Source: Alphaproteobacteria bacterium
Lineage (GTDB): Bacteria > Pseudomonadota > Alphaproteobacteria > Rhodobacterales > Rhodobacteraceae
Direction: 5' to 3'
DNA: 64,000 nucleotides
Assembly (NCBI GenBank): GCA_030431485.1
Contig: JAUIIR010000002.1
Span: 62,001 to 126,000 of the forward strand
Both the position numbers and the translations under genes were made by a program. Positions 8,463 through 17,231 of this stretch are shown in pieces (positions within the stretch are counted from its first letter, which is position 1; each line of letters begins with the position of its first letter). Under the pieces are notes generated by a model. The model did not search any database. It was not told the origin of the DNA and saw nothing but the letters and a program-made list of their open reading frames with translations.

Positions 8463-8714
8463 TCAGGCGCACGTGGTGGTTGTGATGGTCATGGTCTCAA
8501 TGAGCACGCTTTCCGGCCCAAGACTCACCCCAAGAGCCAAAGCCTGAAGCATTTCCTCGGCACCGACTGCCGTCACTTCCAGACCAGATGGCACCTGTTC
8601 CGTCGTCACATGATCAAGACCCAGTTTGTGGGCATGACGGGAAATCCAATCTGGAAAGTCGGGACTTTGCACGTGGCCGGTCAAATGTATGCGTGCAGAC
8701 ATTTTATCAGACAT
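8463..8714 (-). CDS. Small acylphosphatase-like protein
   Basis: An 83-residue protein using the ATG at 8714. The pattern RIHLTGHVQSPDFPDWISRHAHKLGL resembles the N-terminal strand-loop-helix of acylphosphatases (usually GRVQGVGFR...A..LGL), but the catalytic loop VGFR is replaced by SPDFPD and the catalytic Asn segment (GWV.N) is not recognisable. It may be a catalytically dead ferredoxin-like fold protein or not an acylphosphatase at all. It follows the formamidase gene by 20 bp and so belongs to the same operon. Confidence 0.6.
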   Translation of the reverse strand: MSDKMSARIHLTGHVQSPDFPDWISRHAHKLGLDHVTTEQVPSGLEVTAVGAEEMLQALALGVSLGPESVLIETMTITTTTCA

Positions 8715-8734
8715 TCGGATCGCCTTCGGGCCCT

Positions 8735-9661
8735 CTACGCGAGACAGGATTTCGGGATCATCATATGGACACCCTTTTCGCGGTTGACGGTTTGTGTGAT
8801 CCGAAGATCGCCCGCGAGAGAGCACAGCATGTAGGCCTCTGCGCGGGTGATGCCTATGCGCTGCGCGACAAATTCAATCATTCGGCGGAGCGCAATCTCG
8901 ACACAGACATCCAAGTCGGCGTGCAGGCCCATAGTGATGTAATGCGTTTGCGTCTCGGCCTCTGGGTAGATCATATCGAGGTCTTGTCGCACCGTCAGGC
9001 GGAAGCGGCCTTGCAGCGCTGTTTCAATCGCAGTCACACAGACTTCGCCGTCGCCTTGTGCTGCATGACCGTCACCACAGGAAAACAGCGCACCTTCGTT
9101 GAAGACCGGCAGATAAAGCGTGGTGCCCGCCACCAGTTCCTTGTTGTCGAGATTGCCACCATGTGCACGCGGTTCAATCGTCGAAATGCGTCCCCATGCT
9201 GGGGGCGGAGCAACGGCCATTACGCCAAAGAACGGTGCAAGCGGCAGCTTGAGACCCCAAGGCATGATCGCCTCATTCCGGCTTTTGTCGAGCGGGATGA
9301 TGACTTTATGGGTGGTATCGAAATCAAGCGGCAACGTGCCAGCGAGCGGTCGGATGACGTTGTAGCCCCAATCCTGCCGCAGTTGCACATCGAGGATATC
9401 GACCTGCAACACGTCTCCCGGCATCGCGCCCTCAACTGCAACAGGTCCGGTCAGAATATGCCCGGGTGCAGTCGGTTCACCTGCGGCCTGCAACTCCAGG
9501 AGTTCGGGGGGCACGTAATAGCGGTCACCGGGCAGCATCGCCTTGCCTCCGGATACCGAGTTCATGGTGACTTCGGTACCGCTTTCAACCTGCGCGATTG
9601 GCGCGACGGTGGCGTCGAAATAGCCCCAATGACAGGTTTTCAGACCTGCTTCGATGATCAT
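8735..9661 (-). CDS. Acetamidase/formamidase family amidohydrolase
   Basis: A 308-residue FmdA/AmdA-family protein with the family features HGGNLDNKE near residue 168, LFSCGDGHAAQGDGEV near 195-210 and GPVAVEGAMPGD near residue 75. Members hydrolyse short amides such as formamide or acetamide to ammonia and the acid. Its ATG overlaps the TGA of the M20 hydrolase gene by 4 bp. In this cluster it could release ammonia from a small amide formed late in breakdown of the imported compound; the real substrate is unknown. Confidence 0.88.
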   Translation of the reverse strand: MIIEAGLKTCHWGYFDATVAPIAQVESGTEVTMNSVSGGKAMLPGDRYYVPPELLELQAAGEPTAPGHILTGPVAVEGAMPGDVLQVDILDVQLRQDWGYNVIRPLAGTLPLDFDTTHKVIIPLDKSRNEAIMPWGLKLPLAPFFGVMAVAPPPAWGRISTIEPRAHGGNLDNKELVAGTTLYLPVFNEGALFSCGDGHAAQGDGEVCVTAIETALQGRFRLTVRQDLDMIYPEAETQTHYITMGLHADLDVCVEIALRRMIEFVAQRIGITRAEAYMLCSLAGDLRITQTVNREKGVHMMIPKSCLA

Positions 9662-10824
9662 GCCGGAAGCCTCTGTTCAGCAAGGGCGACCCAATAGGAA
9701 CAGCCGGTCGGGATAACCTCGTCGTTGAAGTCGTACTCGGGGTGGTGCAGCCCCGGACCCGGTCCAATGCCCAATTGGATATATGCTCCGGGACAGGCCT
9801 GCAGCATATACGCAAAATCTTCTCCACCCGTGGTGCGGGGGGCATCTGTGATACAGTCGCCAGCGACGTCTCGGGCTGCCGAAATGCAGTGTTCGGTTTC
9901 TGTATCGTGGTTTACCATGACCGGGTAAGGTTCTTCATCAAACCCAAGTTCCGCCTCTGCTCCGTAGCTTTGTGCAGTCAGTTCAGCAATTGCACGAATG
10001 CGATCCAAGGTTTTCGCGCGCACCTCCATGTCGAAACTGCGCACCGTGCCGCGCAGGACTGCATGTTCCGGGATCACGTTGAAGGCCTCGGATTCGGTCC
10101 TGAATGACGTGACCGAGACCACCACCGCCTGCTGCGGATCGGTATTGCGCGAAACTACGGATTGCAGGGCCATCACGATGGCAGAGGCCGCGAGGGTCGT
10201 GTCCACGGTATTGTTAGGGCGCGCGGCATGACCGCCCTTTCCGCGCACATTGATGTGGAAACTGTCCACGGCAGCATAGAACGCACCGGGTCGGATCGCG
10301 AAGGAGCCCAGCGGCAAAAGCGGAGTATTGTGCAAACCGTAGATTTCAGAGATGCCGAACTTTTCAATCAGGCCGTCTTGGACCATCGCTTCGGCCCCTG
10401 CACCGCCTTCTTCTGCAGGCTGGAACACGATGGCGACCGTACCATCGAAATTGCGGGTTTCGGCAAGGTACTGCGCTGCTCCAAGCAACATCGCGGTATG
10501 ACCGTCATGCCCACAGGCGTGCATCTTACCCGGTGTTTTTGACGCATGCGCCGCGCCCGTTGCCTCGAAGATCGGCAGAGCGTCCATGTCCGCGCGGAAT
10601 GCGATGGTTTTGCCCGACTGGTTCGTTTTGCCGTGGATCAGCGCGACGACCCCGGTCCGCCCGATACCTTCAACCACGCTGTCACAGCCGAACGCGCGCA
10701 GCTTGTCCGCCACAATCCCGGCCGTGCGCGGCAGGTCGTATTGGAGTTCCGGGTGCTCGTGCAAATCCCGCCTCCAAGCTGTGATGTCTTCGTGCAATTC
10801 GGCAAAACGATTGCGGATGGGCAT
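9658..10824 (-). CDS. M20 family amidohydrolase (hippurate/N-acyl amino acid hydrolase-like)
   Basis: A 388-residue metalloamidase of the M20D type. It has the FRADMDALP motif near residue 76, MHACGHDGHTAMLL near 101-114, FQPAEEGGAGAEAM near 133 and a HAARP dimerisation-domain motif near 200. Related enzymes hydrolyse N-acyl amino acids, indole-acetyl-amino acids or ureido/carbamoyl compounds. It is followed by the formamidase with a 4-bp overlap and lies 77 bp downstream of the gamma-glutamyltransferase gene. It probably removes an acyl or formyl group within this pathway, but the ligand cannot be read from the sequence. Confidence 0.88.
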   Translation of the reverse strand: MPIRNRFAELHEDITAWRRDLHEHPELQYDLPRTAGIVADKLRAFGCDSVVEGIGRTGVVALIHGKTNQSGKTIAFRADMDALPIFEATGAAHASKTPGKMHACGHDGHTAMLLGAAQYLAETRNFDGTVAIVFQPAEEGGAGAEAMVQDGLIEKFGISEIYGLHNTPLLPLGSFAIRPGAFYAAVDSFHINVRGKGGHAARPNNTVDTTLAASAIVMALQSVVSRNTDPQQAVVVSVTSFRTESEAFNVIPEHAVLRGTVRSFDMEVRAKTLDRIRAIAELTAQSYGAEAELGFDEEPYPVMVNHDTETEHCISAARDVAGDCITDAPRTTGGEDFAYMLQACPGAYIQLGIGPGPGLHHPEYDFNDEVIPTGCSYWVALAEQRLPA

Positions 10825-10901
10825 AGTGGCTCCCGTGTCTGATTTGGGTGGATGCCGGTATCAGACCCGATAACCGAGTGAGTGGCAAACGGGAAAACTG
10901 C

Positions 10902-12683
10902 CTAGCGCCCGATGGCGTAGGCCTGCATCAAACGCGGTGTGGCGGCAGCGCGCAGCAGACCGTCCGGCTCGCGCAGTGCTGCGGTCAGACGGCCCACTGT
11001 CCACGGCTCGGCTACGGTAACGACATGCCCGCGCGCGCGCAACTCGGCAATCACTTCCCCGCCGACATTTGGCTCGATCATCATTTCTCCCGGGCGCACC
11101 TCACGCGGGAAGAACGAGCCCTGAAAATGCATCGAATGGAACAGCGGCTGGTCCATGCACTCCTGCAGCCCAAGGCCAAAATGCACGAAACGCAGGAACC
11201 AGATCAATTGCCATTGGTCCTGCTGATCGCCTCCCGGTGTTCCGAAGACCAACTGACGTCCGTCCTTTTCGGCAAGGCTGGGAGTCAGGGTTGTTCGCGG
11301 GCGGCGTTTTGGAGCGAGCGAAGTGGGCAAGCCCTCTTCGAGCCAGAACATCTGGGCGCGCGAATTGAGCGGGAAGCCAAGGCCGGGAATGACCGGGTTG
11401 CTTTGCAGCCAGCCGCCCGAGGGTGTAGCCGACACCATATTGCCCCAACGGTCGATGATATCGAGATGAACCGTGTCGCCGCGCTTTTCCGTAAGATGGG
11501 ACATGGTGGGTTCCTGCGCCGCAACCGGACCCACATCAAAGTCGCGCTGCGCGCGTTCGACATATGCATCGGCTAGATGCTCGAAGCCCGGAACCCGACC
11601 GGGACGCTGCTCGACCGACGCAGTGTCGCCGATCAGACCGCGGCGGTCGGCATTGTAGGCGTCACTCAACAGCACATCCATTGGAATTTCGCTGAAATCC
11701 GGGTCGCCGTAGTATGCCTCGCGATCTGCATAGGCGAGCTTGATCGCCTCGATCACAGTATGCACAAATTCGGCCCCGTTCGGGTCCATCGCGGCAAGAT
11801 CATATCCCTTGAGGATGGCGAGCGCTTGCAGGAGCACTGGTCCTTGAGACCACGCCTGGGTCTTGTGGACTATCCATCCGTGGTACTCATAGCTCAGCGG
11901 GCTTTCATAGGTGGCGCGCCAGTCGGCCATGTCGGACGCGGAGAGCACAGCAGAGTGTTTTTTGTCTGACACATCCATCACATGTGCATCGGATAGGTAG
12001 TCAAAGATGGCCTCGGCAACGAAGCCTTCCAGCCAGTCCCTCCGGGCGGCTTCGATCTGATCTTCGCGGGTCTCACCTGCGCTGCTGGCCAAGCGCTCAT
12101 AGGTCGCGGCAAGATCGGGGTTCTTCAGCAAGGCATGCGGCTCTGGCGCTTTGCCGTCCTGCAACCATACCTTTGCAGAGCTTGGCCATTCCGTTTCGAA
12201 GAACTCTGCCAGGCCGGCAATTGTGTGTGCGACCCGGGGCAGAACGGGATGGCCGTCGCGCGCATAGTCTATGGCAGGTTGCATGACGTCACGCAGCGAC
12301 AATGTCCCGTGATCCCGCAACAGGATCATCCAGCCGTCAAACGCACCTGGCACCACCGTAGACAACAATCCGGATCCCGGCACGAGCGTCAGGCCTTCTG
12401 CCTTGTAGTGCTCCAGCGTGGCTGCCTCGGGCGCAACGCCTTGAGCGCAGAGCACGTCCACGCGGCCGGTATCCACTGAATAGAAAATCGCCGGCATATC
12501 GCCGGCAGGACCGTTCAGATGCGGCTCGACAACCTGAAGCGTCAACGCGGTGGCAACGGCCGCATCAAAGGCGTTTCCACCTTTTTCGAGGATGCTCATG
12601 CCAACGGCAGAAGCGATCCAATGCGTCGAGGTCACAACGCCAAATGTACCGCGGATTTCAGGTCGGGTGGTGAAGTCTGACAT
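10902..12683 (-). CDS. Gamma-glutamyltransferase family protein
   Basis: A 593-residue Ntn-hydrolase proenzyme. The chosen ATG at 12683 follows CCGGAGGCACC; the ORF-track start runs back into the tRNA remnant and is not real. The N-terminal part carries GGNAFDAAVATALTLQVVEPH. The likely processing nucleophile is the Thr in KRGDTVHLDIID (about residue 400), followed by the family's N.S.PGLGF-type segment. It could cleave gamma-glutamyl or similar amides. It has no obvious signal peptide, so a cytoplasmic role is likely. It heads the minus-strand catabolic cluster and sits next to the island boundary. Confidence 0.85.
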   Translation of the reverse strand: MSDFTTRPEIRGTFGVVTSTHWIASAVGMSILEKGGNAFDAAVATALTLQVVEPHLNGPAGDMPAIFYSVDTGRVDVLCAQGVAPEAATLEHYKAEGLTLVPGSGLLSTVVPGAFDGWMILLRDHGTLSLRDVMQPAIDYARDGHPVLPRVAHTIAGLAEFFETEWPSSAKVWLQDGKAPEPHALLKNPDLAATYERLASSAGETREDQIEAARRDWLEGFVAEAIFDYLSDAHVMDVSDKKHSAVLSASDMADWRATYESPLSYEYHGWIVHKTQAWSQGPVLLQALAILKGYDLAAMDPNGAEFVHTVIEAIKLAYADREAYYGDPDFSEIPMDVLLSDAYNADRRGLIGDTASVEQRPGRVPGFEHLADAYVERAQRDFDVGPVAAQEPTMSHLTEKRGDTVHLDIIDRWGNMVSATPSGGWLQSNPVIPGLGFPLNSRAQMFWLEEGLPTSLAPKRRPRTTLTPSLAEKDGRQLVFGTPGGDQQDQWQLIWFLRFVHFGLGLQECMDQPLFHSMHFQGSFFPREVRPGEMMIEPNVGGEVIAELRARGHVVTVAEPWTVGRLTAALREPDGLLRAAATPRLMQAYAIGR

Positions 12684-12738
12684 GGTGCCTCCGGATTGCG
12701 CCCTTTCGGACTGCGCTGGGGTCGGGACATCCGGAAAC

Positions 12739-12795
12739 TGGTACGGGCGGTGGGACTCGAACCCACACGGCACTAAGGCCTTCGGATTTTAAGTC
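12739..12795 (-). repeat. Distal attachment site: 3' fragment of tRNA-Leu
   Basis: These 57 bases are identical to 20649-20705, running from the anticodon loop to the encoded CCA end of the tRNA. The sequence beyond 12796 departs completely from the tRNA, so there is no acceptor 5' strand, D-arm or complete anticodon stem and no functional tRNA here. It is the copy left at the far end of the element after site-specific integration. Confidence 0.92.
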
Positions 12796-13109
12796 TTGTG
12801 TTGAAAGCTCGTTGCTCTTTCGAACACTAACTCAACAAAAACAAGTATTTGTCGAGCCGGATACGCCTACCAATCAAACCCCTACGTCAATTCCTGATAT
12901 CACAATCCATGATCATGAATCGCATGTCAATCACACGAGAAAGGGCAAATGTGTGCCGAATGTGTACGCGATGTGTCCCAAGATCAGAGGTATGATTTAG
13001 AAACAGGGCTCAGGACTCACACCAACAAACAATCCTGACGACCTCACGGATAGTCTCTTTTCAGAGGTGAGCAACATTGCCATGATGAGCGCAAGAAACC
13101 GGAGGCCAC
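12796..13109. other. Element left arm, no recognisable gene, putative integrase arm sites
   Basis: This 314-bp stretch lacks a convincing gene; the 62-codon ORF at 12812 has no ribosome binding site and no protein-like composition. At 12949-12978 three copies of ATGTGTnC occur at exact 11-bp steps (12949, 12960, 12971), one per helical turn. Similar ATGTGT/TTGTGT/ATGTCT units occur in the same orientation at 20570, 20581 and 20594 at the integrase end. I read them as possible arm-type binding sites for the integrase or its directionality factor. Confidence 0.5.
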
Positions 13110-13868
13110 ATGATACGACGGATTACTACCACAGGTCTTTTTCTCGGAACCTTTATCATTCCGACGGTAGTGCAGAGCGAACTTGGTTTTGACACACCGC
13201 CCTCGACTAATACAGACGAGCAATACTCAGTTACACAGCCCGATTATGACACTGGAACTGATTTCAAAGAGCCGACAAATGAGTCCAATCCTACTCAGGA
13301 AGGACCAAACCTGCGTGACAACGGTTACGAAGACGATTCTCCCCGTCGAGAACGTGAACAGAATGTTACTACCAACGCAGGGAGTGTGATTTCACCTCTC
13401 AGCCTCGGGATCGACCCAACCGCAGCCATTACACAACGGCTTAACAACGTAGAACGCATCTGTGAGACTATGGGAGATGAATATAAAATTGCTTGTTTCG
13501 CAGTAACTTACAGAGACCTTGCCAGAGCGATCAGACAATCAAAAGGCGATCCCGAAATTGGAAGGACGCTTAGTGAAGCTGCTGATAAACTTGACGCGCT
13601 AGTCCGTCGTAACCTTGATAGCCAGAAACCCGCCTTGCGTGCTCATCTCGACAGCCCAACGGGATCACGTCTCATCACAACTCCACCTATGCATGCAGTC
13701 AAACAGGCCCGAGCTGCGGAAATACAACGACAGGCTGCAAATATTCTGGAGGAGGCCGAAACCGTTCTTCTACGTTCTGCAACCTCAGTCGGGCCAACTC
13801 GATCTCTTTCATTCCAAAGGGTTGCTGCTGCCATTGGCTCTAACAAAGTTCTTTTGAGGTCTTCATGA
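13110..13868 (+). CDS. Secreted protein of unknown function
   Basis: A 252-residue protein preceded by CGGAGGCCAC. Residues 1-23 look like a Sec signal peptide (MIRRITTTGLFLGTFIIPTVVQ). Residues about 25-95 are low-complexity, acidic and polar (D, T, N, E, P rich). From about 100 to 250 the protein is mostly helical and charged, with two cysteines (RICETMGDEYKIACF) that could form a disulfide. I do not recognise the family. It lies alone in the left part of the element, so it is cargo or a surface/periplasmic function of the element rather than part of the catabolic cluster. Confidence 0.7.
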   Translation: MIRRITTTGLFLGTFIIPTVVQSELGFDTPPSTNTDEQYSVTQPDYDTGTDFKEPTNESNPTQEGPNLRDNGYEDDSPRREREQNVTTNAGSVISPLSLGIDPTAAITQRLNNVERICETMGDEYKIACFAVTYRDLARAIRQSKGDPEIGRTLSEAADKLDALVRRNLDSQKPALRAHLDSPTGSRLITTPPMHAVKQARAAEIQRQAANILEEAETVLLRSATSVGPTRSLSFQRVAAAIGSNKVLLRSS

Positions 13869-14686
13869 GCCTTCGGAAAGGTGGAACGCGACACAAATGA
13901 ACAGCTATTGTCACAGGCCAGATGATAGACAGAAGCAGTCTCCCACCCTTGATCCTTGAAATTATGTAAAAGGTCAGAATGAACCAAAGGTGGGTACGCA
14001 TGGGCCACCCGCCCCCTACCTGATGGATGATACTTAGCTACTGACGGTGGTGGGACTCTCAGAGTTGTAAAGTACTTTCGGGGATGAAGAATTGGAATTT
14101 ACATTCAATGTTTGGAATTTGTATTTTCACACAACGGGACGGGTACGAATGCCCCCATCGGCCTAACCGCATGAAATCCAAGCTCAAAGTCGTCAAGCAA
14201 AATTACGCCCCCAGAATCTGTGCATAACGTTGTGGGCAGACCCTTGAGATGAGCGACTAACCAACTGGTTTTTATACACATATCCAGAAGCGATTAAAAA
14301 TTAAGCAAATCCTCAACATATTGATTTTATGAAAGAAATAAGTTCATAATGAAGCAACATCGGGCGTATATGCCTCAAAGTAGTGTCAAGAGTTAGTTTG
14401 AGAGCCGCTGGGGGATAACTTGAATGTTTCAAACGTCAGGTCGACACAACTTCTTAGGCGCAATTTCAGATATTGAGCGGTAAATGAAAGCCCTGACACA
14501 CTCAACGCCTTGACAACACTGCACAAAATCTGTCACTATTCGACTTGCATTTAGAGTGTGAGAAATCACCGCCAACCTTGCTCATGTAAAGGTGGCCTCC
14601 ACGATTAGGTGGGATGCGCCAGACACAACGTCTGGAAACATGGTCGCTCCCTTTTTCAGCGACTTAATTTTAACAAAGGAACTATT
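13869..14686. other. Long AT-rich non-coding region upstream of the primase; possible replication origin
   Basis: 818 bp with no gene I can support; the minus-strand ORF at 13643-14008 is antisense to the secreted protein. A 14-bp near-repeat, TTGGAATTT followed by ACATT or GTATT, occurs at 14092 and 14112 with a 20-bp step, and 14265-14350 is very AT-rich. Because P4-type primases usually act at a nearby origin, this is a plausible origin region, but two repeat copies are weak evidence. Confidence 0.35.
14619..14663 (+). promoter_or_regulatory. Two tandem hairpins in the primase leader
   Basis: CCAGAC (14619-14624) pairs with GTCTGG (14630-14635) across a 5-nt loop, and GTCGCT (14643-14648) pairs with AGCGAC (14658-14663) across a 9-nt pyrimidine-rich loop. 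They lie directly ahead of the AAAGGA ribosome binding site (14675-14680) of the primase gene. Such paired stems may act as an attenuator or a protein-binding leader controlling replication gene expression. There is no long T-run after either stem. Confidence 0.4.
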
Positions 14687-16834
14687 ATGCAATCAAAGCA
14701 CAACTTTGACGAAAAGTCAACCCCAACCAATCTCCCCAGCGACGAACCAGCATATGTCAGATTGAGATTGAACTCAAAGCAGCCAGAGGAACCGAACTGG
14801 CAAAACAATCCGTTGACGCGGTGGGCAATCGATCAGAACAGTCATAACATCGGTCTACTTTTGGGCAAACGGACCGGACTGGTAGACATAGACTGTGACT
14901 GTTCAGAAGCGGTTCACCTCGCCCAATACCTACTGCCAAAACCCGCACTCCACTTCCAAAGGAATGGGTCTTCCGCGCATTATATTTACCGGTGCAATGA
15001 TGCAGAGGGGACAGTTCAACGGGGTCATAGTAGTACGTTCATCGAGCTACGAGGCACGGGTGGTCAAACGATGATACCGCCCTCGGTCCATCCTGATGGC
15101 GATCAGCTAGAATGGAGCATAATACCCAAACAGTCCGGACCGGTTGCATACGTTGACCTCTTGAAGCTGGTGAACCTGATTGCTGCTGGATGTCTGGTGG
15201 CACAAGAGTATTCGGAGGGAAGCCGTCACTTCATCTCCCTTGGGTTCGCTGGTCTCGTGAGGAAGGCTGGGTTTGATCAAGACACCTGCGAGACAGTGAT
15301 CCAATCGATCTCATCTTGGGCAAATGATGGTGAGGACCGCACACCGAACGTGACGAGCACATATCAACAGAACATCAGTTCAGTATCAGGCTATCACCTT
15401 TTGAAAGACCATCTCGACAAGGCCGCTTTGAACAAAATATGTGACTGGTTTGGGGTTAACCGCGACGTCCCTGCCCTTGACGGAGAAGTTCTGGATGATG
15501 GGGACACAGGACAAATGCCACGGGCAATCACCAGTGACACAATATCCGAGGCGGTTCTTTCCGAAAACTTTGCCCAAGAGATCGAAGGGGCACACTGTTT
15601 TGTTCCGCAGGAAAAGCAATGGCGATACTGGGACGGGAGCCGTTGGATGCCAGATGATCGAAATGTGTTCGGCGCTTCGTTCATGGATTACCTGAAGGCT
15701 CAAAGAGCCAAGACGAACGACTACAGGACACAAGAGGCGCTTCAGAGCTTCGAGACTTGGTATAAAGCGAACAGCGTCGCGAAACTCACACAGGCATCTC
15801 GAGCGGTTGATACTGACCAGTTTGACCAGAAAGATACGCTGTTGAACTGCCCAAACGGTGTTGTCGATCTAAGCAGTAGCGGACTGAAGCGGCACGATCC
15901 CTTCAACTACCTGACCAAACAGACGACGACAGCTTTCGATCCGGAGGCAAGTGCACCAAGGTTTGAGCGGTTTGTTCTAGAAATCTGTGACGGAGACGAA
16001 GACCTTGCGGGTTATCTTCAACGGGTAGCAGGTTATGCACTTGAGGGGGGCAATCCAGAGCAAGTCATGTTCATCCTTCATGGAAATGGAGCCAACGGGA
16101 AATCTACGTTCGTCGAGATTTGCTCAGAAGTTTTGGGAGGTTACGCCAAGACGGCTCCGGCATCTGTTCTCGTGGAAGGGCGATCTGGTGGCGTCGGTGA
16201 CGATCTGGTTTTTCTGAAAGGGGCACGGTGGATCAATGCCAGTGAAACAGGCCAAGGGGCATATTTGGCGGAGAGTAAGCTCAAGCAGATCACCGGGGGT
16301 GACACCACTGCTGGGAGAGCCTTGTATGCTTCTTACCAAGAGTTTCAACTGTCTGGTGTCGTTCTGTTCTCTACGAATCACTTGCCGAGGGTACGAGGAA
16401 CAGACGAGGGGATTTGGCGACGGATGAATGTCATTGAGTTCAAGCGCACCTTCAAAGAGAATGAGAGGGACCCATACTTGAAGGACAGCCTACGGACGGA
16501 GAAATCGGGGATCCTCAACTGGATGCTAGAGGGTCATCGCCGGTACAAGGCTTCAGCACTACAACCACCAGCTTGCGTTCAGGATGCCAACCGGCGGTAT
16601 CGGAAGGATATGGATGTTGTCTCTGCATTTCTGGAGGAATGTTGCGAATTTGCTTCTGAGGCTCGATGCAACCAGACGATTTTGAAGAATGCCTATGAAC
16701 GGTACTGTCAGGATAATGGTCGTTCAGAAGCTTCTTGGAGGGACCTTACGGCAGCACTAGAGGCAAGAGGATTAGCGAAAAAGAAGAGTAATGGTCAACG
16801 CTTTTGGTCAGGTATCAAGCTCACCGAAGGATAA
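14687..16834 (+). CDS. P4-type primase/helicase (prim-pol plus D5/SF3 helicase)
   Basis: With the ATG at 14687 (AAAGGA six bases upstream) the protein has 715 residues. The N-terminal part looks like a prim-pol domain: LVDIDCD at 65-71 gives the DxD acid pair and SSAHY near 95 the SxH element. The C-terminal half has the D5_N/SF3 arrangement with Walker A HGNGANGKST near 463-472, an NASETG segment and FSTNHLPRV (sensor region). Such proteins prime and unwind DNA during autonomous replication of phages, satellites and plasmids. It is the element's only replication gene, and transcription runs toward the cassette from the other end. Confidence 0.9.
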   Translation: MQSKHNFDEKSTPTNLPSDEPAYVRLRLNSKQPEEPNWQNNPLTRWAIDQNSHNIGLLLGKRTGLVDIDCDCSEAVHLAQYLLPKPALHFQRNGSSAHYIYRCNDAEGTVQRGHSSTFIELRGTGGQTMIPPSVHPDGDQLEWSIIPKQSGPVAYVDLLKLVNLIAAGCLVAQEYSEGSRHFISLGFAGLVRKAGFDQDTCETVIQSISSWANDGEDRTPNVTSTYQQNISSVSGYHLLKDHLDKAALNKICDWFGVNRDVPALDGEVLDDGDTGQMPRAITSDTISEAVLSENFAQEIEGAHCFVPQEKQWRYWDGSRWMPDDRNVFGASFMDYLKAQRAKTNDYRTQEALQSFETWYKANSVAKLTQASRAVDTDQFDQKDTLLNCPNGVVDLSSSGLKRHDPFNYLTKQTTTAFDPEASAPRFERFVLEICDGDEDLAGYLQRVAGYALEGGNPEQVMFILHGNGANGKSTFVEICSEVLGGYAKTAPASVLVEGRSGGVGDDLVFLKGARWINASETGQGAYLAESKLKQITGGDTTAGRALYASYQEFQLSGVVLFSTNHLPRVRGTDEGIWRRMNVIEFKRTFKENERDPYLKDSLRTEKSGILNWMLEGHRRYKASALQPPACVQDANRRYRKDMDVVSAFLEECCEFASEARCNQTILKNAYERYCQDNGRSEASWRDLTAALEARGLAKKKSNGQRFWSGIKLTEG

Positions 16835-17231
16835 GAGGCAGGGCACATAGGGCAGGCTGAAACATACTTTTTTAAAAGGGCATTCACTTCAGAAAGTTTG
16901 ATTTGGGGTGCCCTACCTGCCCTTAGGACGCGCGCAAGGATAACTCCTACGTTATCGCTGTCTGTCGTGGTTTGGTTGTGTAATTCCATTCTGGGTGGAA
17001 CTGGTGACGCCTTTCTTCACAGGTGCTGTCGTCGATCGCACATGGAAGCGCTCGGTGCGTGGATGGCACGCGGTCAGATCGCAGCTCGCCATCATGTTCG
17101 AAGACCGCTTCCCAATAGCGTAAGAAGATGTGTAAGGAACATAATCCGGCACAGTCTCCAAATTGGACTTCCATTGCCTCACCAATCTACAATTTAGAAA
17201 AATTCTCACCTGAAATGCTTTGTGACAAGTA
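16835..17231. other. Gap between convergent primase and hydrolase genes
   Basis: 397 bp without a supportable gene; small ORFs here overlap in several frames and lack ribosome binding sites. GGGCAGG at 16850-16856 and CCTGCCC at 16916-16922 form an interrupted inverted repeat around an AT-rich core that could fold weakly between the two convergent transcripts. I see no classical terminator with a T-run. Confidence 0.4.

Noticed and set aside
12550-12792. 80-codon plus-strand ORF running through the tRNA fragment
   Set aside because: Antisense to the gamma-glutamyltransferase gene and to the tRNA remnant; an artefact of the GC-rich frame.
12812-13000. 62-codon plus-strand ORF just inside the left end of the element
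   Set aside because: No ribosome binding site, unlikely composition and it covers the phased ATGTGT repeats; treated as non-coding.
14063-14082. GTTGTAAAGTACTTTC resembles a conserved 16S rRNA segment
   Set aside because: Only 16 bases match from memory and the flanks do not continue as rRNA; no rRNA gene here.
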